Assembly: GCA_029204225.1 (NCBI GenBank)
Contig: CM055097.1
Coordinates: 7,583,676-7,647,675, forward strand
From: Diphasiastrum complanatum
Lineage: Eukaryota > Streptophyta > Lycopodiopsida > Lycopodiales > Lycopodiaceae
Length of the DNA stretch: 64,000 nt
Reading direction: 5' to 3'
The translations under genes and the position numbers were made by a program. Shown piece after piece: positions 58,699-64,000 of this stretch. Every line of letters starts with the position of its first letter. The stretch's first letter is position 1. The notes below the pieces were generated by a model that was not told where the DNA came from, made no database searches, and saw nothing but the letters and a program-made list of their open reading frames with translations.

Positions 58699-60155
58699 TT
58701 GGTCAGAAGCATGTAGCACAACAGTCTATCTTTAAAATAGAAGTCCTACCATTGCCATACCAAAGATAACACCTGAGGAAGCATTCATGAAGAAGAAGCC
58801 AAAGGCGAACCACTTGCGAATCTTTGGATGTAAGGCCTTTGTACACATTCCTAAGGAAGAGAGACGTAAACTTGATGTAAAAGCTATCAAGTGCATATTC
58901 CTAGGATATGATGATCATGTGAAGGGCTATAGATGTTTTGATCCAGTGGAAAACAAAATCCATATCGTCCGTGATGTTATCTTTGATGAATCCAAGATGT
59001 ATGAAGATGAGGATGCTAAGAAGATAGACACATCTAGTGGGAAAGATGGTATAGTGAGGACACCACCTGATGATGATCCATTCATTGACCTTCCGAGTGA
59101 TGAACATGAGGATACATCTCAAGATACTACTACTCAACCTCAAGAGACAGGTTGGAGAGGTAGGGACAAACCTTTTGGTGCAAGAAGGATTGAAGTTGCA
59201 GGTGACAAACGCAAGGAGAAAGATGTACCGTGGGATACATTCTCACCAGGAAGCCGGTCACCTGACAGGAAGCTCTAAGTGGTTTGAGAGATTGTTGGAG
59301 AGCCATGACATAGATGACCTTCCAGGATCATCTAGCCAGGGAGAGCTACGAAGATCAACAAGAGAGAAGACACTACCTGAAAGGTATGAAGCAAATTATG
59401 CTTTCTTATCTAGCATTATTCAAAGAAAAGAACCTTCGACTTATGGTGAAGTGAAGGATGATGACATTCGGGTCAAGGCCATGGGAGAGGAGATGGAGTC
59501 AATTGCTAAGCATAGCACATGGGACTTAGTAGAACCACCAGTTGGCAAGAAACCCATTGGTTGCAAATGGGTATACAGGACTAAGTACCATGCAGATGGA
59601 AGTATAGCAAAGCACAAGGCAAGGTTGGTGATCAAAGGGTACGCACAAAATAAAGGCATCGACTATGAGGAGACCTTTGTGTCGGTTTGTAAGTGGAATA
59701 CTCTACGTCTAGTTGTTGCTTTAGCTTCACATTTTGGTTGGCCTTTGCATCGGATGGATGTGAAATCTGCTTTTCTAAATGGTGAGTTAGAAGAAGAAGT
59801 GTTCATGGATCAACCTGAAGGCTTTGTAGCGAAGGGATAGGAAAATAAAGTATGTCGCTTGAAGAAAGCGCTTTATGGTCTTAAATAAGCACCACGTGCG
59901 TGGTATAGCAAGATTGATGCCTACTTTCATTCAAAGGGGATGGTGAGAACACATTTCGATCCAGGTCTATATGTCTTATTCTTTGATGGTATGGTTTCTT
60001 TGATTGCTCTTTATGTTGATAACTTGATTATTATGGGAAATAATCAAGAGATGATAAACATGATCAAGAAAGACCTCATGGAACAATTTGAGATGAAAGA
60101 TCTCAGCCTGATGCATTACTGCCTTGGAGTAGAAGTGTGGCAAAAAAGACATGAA
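58699..60155 (+). pseudogene. Inverted block: integrase C-terminus and reverse transcriptase
   Basis: Plus strand, opposite to the rest of the element. It starts FWSEACSTTVYL (58704), a stop, RSPTIAIPKITPEEAF, HLRIFGCKAFVHIPKEE and KCIFLGYDDHVKGYRCF. A Pro/Asp/Ser-rich linker follows, then RT: STWDLVEPPVGKKPIGCKW, KARLVIKGYAQ, ETFVSVCKWNTLRLV, MDVKSAFLNGELEEEVFMDQPEGF, a TAG at 59838, LYGLK with a TAA, APRAWYSKIDAYF and LIALYVDNLII, where the catalytic YVDD reads YVDN. It ends LGVEVWQK at about 60145. About 300-400 bp of RT C-terminus is missing. Confidence 0.88.
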
Positions 60156-60159
60156 GTAG

Positions 60160-60933
60160 GTTTGGTAGTTTCATCTCAGCTAGCATAGATCTGGCACTTT
60201 CCACAATCGTACGATTCTTGCGCTCAACTACACCATTGAGAGTAGGAGTATGAGCTTGCGTAAATTGTCTTTTAATCCCACATTGATCACAAAGACCATT
60301 GAAGTCATTAGACTTGTACTCACCTCAATTATCTGATCTTAGGACTTTGATCTTCTTACCTGTCTAATTTTAGACCAATGCTTTGAAGCTCTTGAAGTTA
60401 TCAAATGCATCTGATTTCTTCTTCAAGAAGTAGATCCACGTCTTACGTGACATATCATCAATAAAGGTCACGAAATAGAAGGCTTTACCTAAGGACATGG
60501 TCCTCATAGGCCCGCATAAATCTGTGTGGATTAAATCCATGATGTTCTTTGCTCTTGCAAGAGCCCCTTTATTGAACTTCTCTCGATGCTGCTTTTAATA
60601 TACACAGGATTCGCACATCGATTTCAAGTGATCTTCTATGGTAGGCAATCCTGTTACCATCTCCAATTTTCTCATCAAACTGAGGCTTCCCAAGTTCAAG
60701 TGACCAAGTCTCTTATGCCACAACTCAATTTGCAATGGAATGGATGATACAAGTCTGTGTTCCCCCTTAATTGTAGCATTCAACCTGTACAATTTTGTAT
60801 TGGTCTCTCTTACTCCATCCACCATAACTTTGAACTTCTGGTTCACATCCTTCACAAAGCAACGAACATGGGCGAATTCTACTTTCAACTTTTGATCAAT
60901 AATGACTCCAACAGAAAGTAGATTTTTTTTCAA
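60160..60933 (-). pseudogene. Copia preintegrase and integrase N-terminal half
   Basis: KKNLLSVGVIIDQ (60930), ELWHKRLGHLNLGSLSLM and MCESC (zinc-binding side). After a stop: DLIHTDLCGPM (first catalytic Asp), YFVTFIDDMSRKTWIYFL, KVLRSDN then TGA for Gly then EY (second Asp), TPTLNGVVERKNRTIVESA (catalytic Glu) and SMLAEMKLPN, which ends at the inversion breakpoint. Its continuation FWSEACSTTVYL is on the other strand at 58704. Confidence 0.88.
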
Positions 60934-61068
60934 ACTTGGTACTTAAAGTACCTCCCTGATCATCCTGCTTTTGCCATCAGGTAGTTGGATTGAAACGGTG
61001 CCTATCCCCTTGATCTTGCACACCTCACCATTTGCTTGTGAAACAAATGTTCCATTATCCAACACCTT

Positions 61069-62100
61069 CTAACTACTGAACCAATTCTTGTTACCTGTCA
61101 TGTGTCTTGTGGCTCCCGAGTCAATATACCATGCTTGATCATCTTGATTAGATGACAATGCAGATATGAAGATACTAGAGTCTTCAATCTCACCCTCATC
61201 GACAAGGTTACCTGCAGATACTAGAGTCTTCAATCTCACCCTCATTGACAAGGTTACCTGCTTGTTTTGGTTTTCCCTTGCCTTGTTCCACCAGGAATTT
61301 GTGACATTCACTCTTCCAATGGCCCTTTTTACGACAATGGAAGCACTTGCCTTTCTTCTTAGTTTTACTGGAAGATCTCTGTCCTCCTGAGACTTGGCAA
61401 ATTGCTGCTTAGACTTCTTCTTGTCCTTGTCCTTGCCTTGTTTTTGGCATGTCGCAAGTGCCTGATTGTCAGTATTTTGACGTCTAGCTTTCACCATTTC
61501 TCGTCGTTGCTCTTCCTGCATCAAGATTCATGTGAGCTCGTCAAAGGTTGGCAATCTTTCTCTTGATGCTATTCCGCTCACAAACATCTGATAGAGTCCT
61601 GTAATGCCGCACAATGCATTGTGCACCAACTCCACATCACGTATGCGCTCACCAATAGAATGCAGTTCATCTCTCATTGTCTTGATTCTGGTCATGTACG
61701 TCTGAATGTGCTCTCCTTGCTCCATGCGGGCACTATTCAACTTTGACTTCAGAAACATGACTCTTGACGGATTTGACGTCTCGAACTGCTCCTTTAGCAC
61801 ATCCCATGCCTGTCTGAGTGTAACAGCATCACAAATGTGGGTAATGATGTGATCCTTCACTAACAAGTTAATGAAGGTCAAAGCTTTCCTCATCTTTTTG
61901 TCGAACACTTTCATATCTGCTTCATTTGGCGGCCTTCTCTCATCACCCGTGATGACATCCCACACGTCTTTCTCCATTAGTATGTTTTTCATTTTGAATT
62001 TCCACACTGCATAGTTGGAAACCCCGTCCAATTTGCTACTTTCACTCAAAATGGACTCTCCCATGTTTGCCATCGCAAAACTGCTTGAAACTTCTGCCAT
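61069..62100 (-). pseudogene. Copia gag and protease
   Basis: Starts ATG 62098-62100 (MAEVSSSFAMANMGE). UBN2-type gag: KLDGVSNYAVWKFKMKNIL, LRQAWDVLKEQFE, HIQTYMTRIKTMRDELHS and ASRERLPTFDELT. A TGA, then a Lys-rich part with a zinc-knuckle relic (the C-terminal His/Cys are hard to see), then the protease active site AWYIDSGATRHMTGN near 61085-61130. A 50-bp phrase (CAGATATGAAGATACTAGAGTCTTCAATCTCACCCTC) is present twice near 61160 and 61215 as a local duplication. Confidence 0.85.
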
Positions 62101-63383
62101 AGGCTAAAAACAGTATGCCAAGGCCAACAGTGATGTCAAAAGTTGAAAATAATGACCTGCACTTTTTCCCTTACTAGGCCACTTGCCGCTTTTCCACCAA
62201 TTTGAAAGCCAAATCGGCGTCGCCTTCCGAAATACACTCAGTCGTCAACTCCCAACAACGTGCCTAGTGGAATGGTGAAATCACTTCTGGCATACTCCGA
62301 ATACTTTCTCTACTGCAATCACTCTGTTTTGTTGTACCGTACTTGCAAGTACATTCCGGGTGCCCTTCGTTTGGAGGTTATAGCCTTTCGTTTGGGTCAA
62401 AACGGGCAAAGGACCCAAAAATAGGGACTTTTCTAGTTTTTGAACTGTTTCTTCACCTTGAAGAAACTTCACTCTTCACTTGTGAAGGGACCCAACTCCA
62501 ATTTCAGTATGAAATTTTTTAATGAAGTTCAAGGCTAAAATGCACTTCACTTCTTTAGGGCCCTCTTCAACAACCCTTCAGACTCCATCCAATGGTTGAA
62601 TCTGATCCAACTGTGGATATCCCTTTTGGGTAGCACAATCTGAGTCGTCGATCTTGTAGCTTCTCTATCCAACGGATCTAAGCACTCTTGTGCACTAATG
62701 GGGAGTCTTGTAAGCGCTGCCCACTCCGAAACACTATGCTCTCACCCTGGTTCCACGAGCGAACAGTCCGCGATCTCCTTGTCTGGGGTCGCGCATCCCC
62801 ACACTCGTTTTTGTTTGATCTAACTCGCCTATGGATTGATTTGAGCATGATCTGAGGCCTAGAGCAGGGTCGCCCTACTGATTCCAAGTCTGTAGAGTGT
62901 TCATTCAAGAAATTCCGTGGAAAAACGGTGATTTTAGCTCAACTTGACAAAGTGGCTTTTTTCACCTTTTACCGCAAATCTGCTAGGTTAACTTTCTGGA
63001 GACAAATCTCTGACATAAACCTCATAATCTCTCCATGGCTGGTTGACAATGTGATTAGCTTCCTTCCTGTCTTTACGGCATCCAAAACGGTGCACAAACA
63101 GCGGAGAAATCACCAGTTATGTATAAAAATCGTAACCCCAAACCCGGTTTCAATTTTCAGCTGGCTTCAAAATTGTCAAATTTTCACCAAATTTTTTCCT
63201 ATTTGATGCTATGCACAGGCTAATAATCCCTCTGCTGAGCTTAGCAAGCCTCTATAAACTAGAAACCGTGCACCAGTGCTTCTCTTTCCGTCTTTAACCC
63301 GCCGTAAACCCCGAACTCTCAGAAGACAGTTCTCCCGAAGCTCTCTTCAACGGCGATGTTGTACTGTGTACACTCCCTGTACG
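62101..63383 (-). other. Long leader of copia element
   Basis: About 1.28 kb between gag ATG and PBS, without convincing coding capacity. Unusually long for a plant copia leader. Confidence 0.6.
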
Positions 63384-63396
63384 GCTCTGATACCAA
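63384..63396 (-). other. Copia primer-binding site
   Basis: Minus TTGGTATCAGAGC, complementary to initiator tRNA-Met, next to the LTR at 63398. Confidence 0.85.
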
Positions 63397-63397
63397 C

Positions 63398-63561
63398 TTA
63401 GAATTTGCTTTGCACAGGAACACAGATCATGCTACACATTAACACAGACAGAAAGAACTCTCCACAGCAAGCTCACATAGCAACTGTATTTCTCAAAATG
63501 AAATTACACTGTACATATAGTTGTTCACTCAGGCAACCCATGCATGACCCAGGTTGCCGTT
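63398..63561 (-). repeat. Truncated 5' LTR of copia element
   Basis: Matches the left 160 bp of 57851-58117; the remaining ~105 bp are replaced by unrelated sequence after AGGTTGCCGTTG. Confidence 0.85.
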
Positions 63562-64000
63562 GAGAGGAGCATATTTCCCAAACACCTACATTGGCAAACT
63601 AGGCTTACTGAGAAATGGGACAAAAGCATCAAGTTCTCCAACACAAAAGAGTACAAAATGTAGAGAAGCATATTTCCCACACACCTGCATTGTTTTAACA
63701 TGAAGAAAGAGTGTGAGCATTAGTTTGGACTATTGTAAAATTGATACAACCTAAGTACGATCACAACTAGTGCCCATTCATCCAAGTTTCAATACTTGGA
63801 CCTAATGGGTAAGTAAGAATTGTGGATATAGGATTGGCTAATACCAATATTGCTACCCTATCAATATCTAATGGCCTTATACCCAATAGATTATTGCTAA
63901 AGACCTGTTGATCATCAAGATTTTTGTCGATGTTCATAAGTGGTGGGTGAATTAGCTTAGGAAGTTTCACATATTCAAAACCAAAGATTAATTTTAACTT
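63562..64000. other. Flank with short repeat
   Basis: AGCATATTTCCCA, CACACCT and CATT phrases occur at about 63567 and 63667 (period about 98). No gene seen. Confidence 0.45.

Larger units (their letters stand above)
57851..63561 (-). mobile_element. Ty1/copia element with internal inversion
   Basis: Read from right: truncated 5' LTR 63398-63561, PBS, leader, gag, protease, GAG-preintegrase and integrase N-terminal half, all minus. Then comes a plus-strand block 58699 to about 60155 (integrase C-terminal half and RT). Then RNase H (minus) at 58697-58200, a PPT and the 3' LTR 57851-58117. The LTRs share 160 bp with about 7 differences. It sits inside a chromovirus LTR. Several stops; dead copy. 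Confidence 0.9.

Overview
The window is nuclear DNA of a land plant with a large, repeat-rich genome. The evidence is GT-AG introns of about 100 bp, primer-binding sites matching plant tRNAs, Ty1/copia and Ty3/gypsy (including chromovirus) elements, and one recognisable host gene of a plant NUMOD3-domain family. I cannot name the species. A gymnosperm, fern or other large-genome plant is plausible, but that is a guess. Almost everything else is transposable-element sequence in layers of nested, truncated and mutated insertions.

Layout. 1-4.8 kb: decayed DNA with a LINE reverse-transcriptase relic (minus). 4.8-11.1 kb: multi-exon NUMOD3-family host gene (minus) with one frameshift and TE debris in its long intron. 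12.0-13.1 and 16.4-17.1 kb: two parts of a copia relic (plus). 14.5-15.3 kb: a duplicated block. 17.1-19.2 kb: gypsy gag-protease-RT relic (minus). 22.6-32.0 kb: a gypsy element (minus) with both LTRs, a tRNA-Asp-type PBS and a PPT. It has gag, RT and RNase H, no integrase, and a large extra coding region. 32.0-37.0 kb: gypsy fragment, GA tract and a chromovirus (minus). 37.1-38.1 kb: a small spliced gene that may be transposase-associated. 38.2-47.1 kb: a second chromovirus split by an 8,070-bp DNA element with perfect 32-bp terminal inverted repeats. 47.8-53.3 kb: decayed copia and gypsy pieces and a complete-looking solo-type LTR. 56.6-57.85 kb: chromovirus deletion derivative. 57.85-63.56 kb: copia element (minus) whose central third is inverted.

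The outstanding feature is the inverted-repeat element at 38901-46970. Its two flanks are the two halves of one chromovirus integrase gene, so the whole 8-kb unit moved in as a block. It carries four genes in two convergent pairs. On the plus strand are an orphan gene A and a histone H3-like gene. On the minus strand are an orphan gene B and a transposase-like gene. The H3-like protein starts with the exact H3 N-terminus ARTKQTAR, then has a tail of about 300 residues with an SR patch, a basic patch and polyproline, and ends in a well-conserved H3 histone fold. A 93-bp hairpin sits between the convergent gene pairs at the middle of the element. This copy is dead through scattered stop codons and one frameshift. 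Frames nevertheless hold across introns, so an intact parental element should be easy to deduce. I know of no described plant DNA transposon carrying a histone H3 variant.
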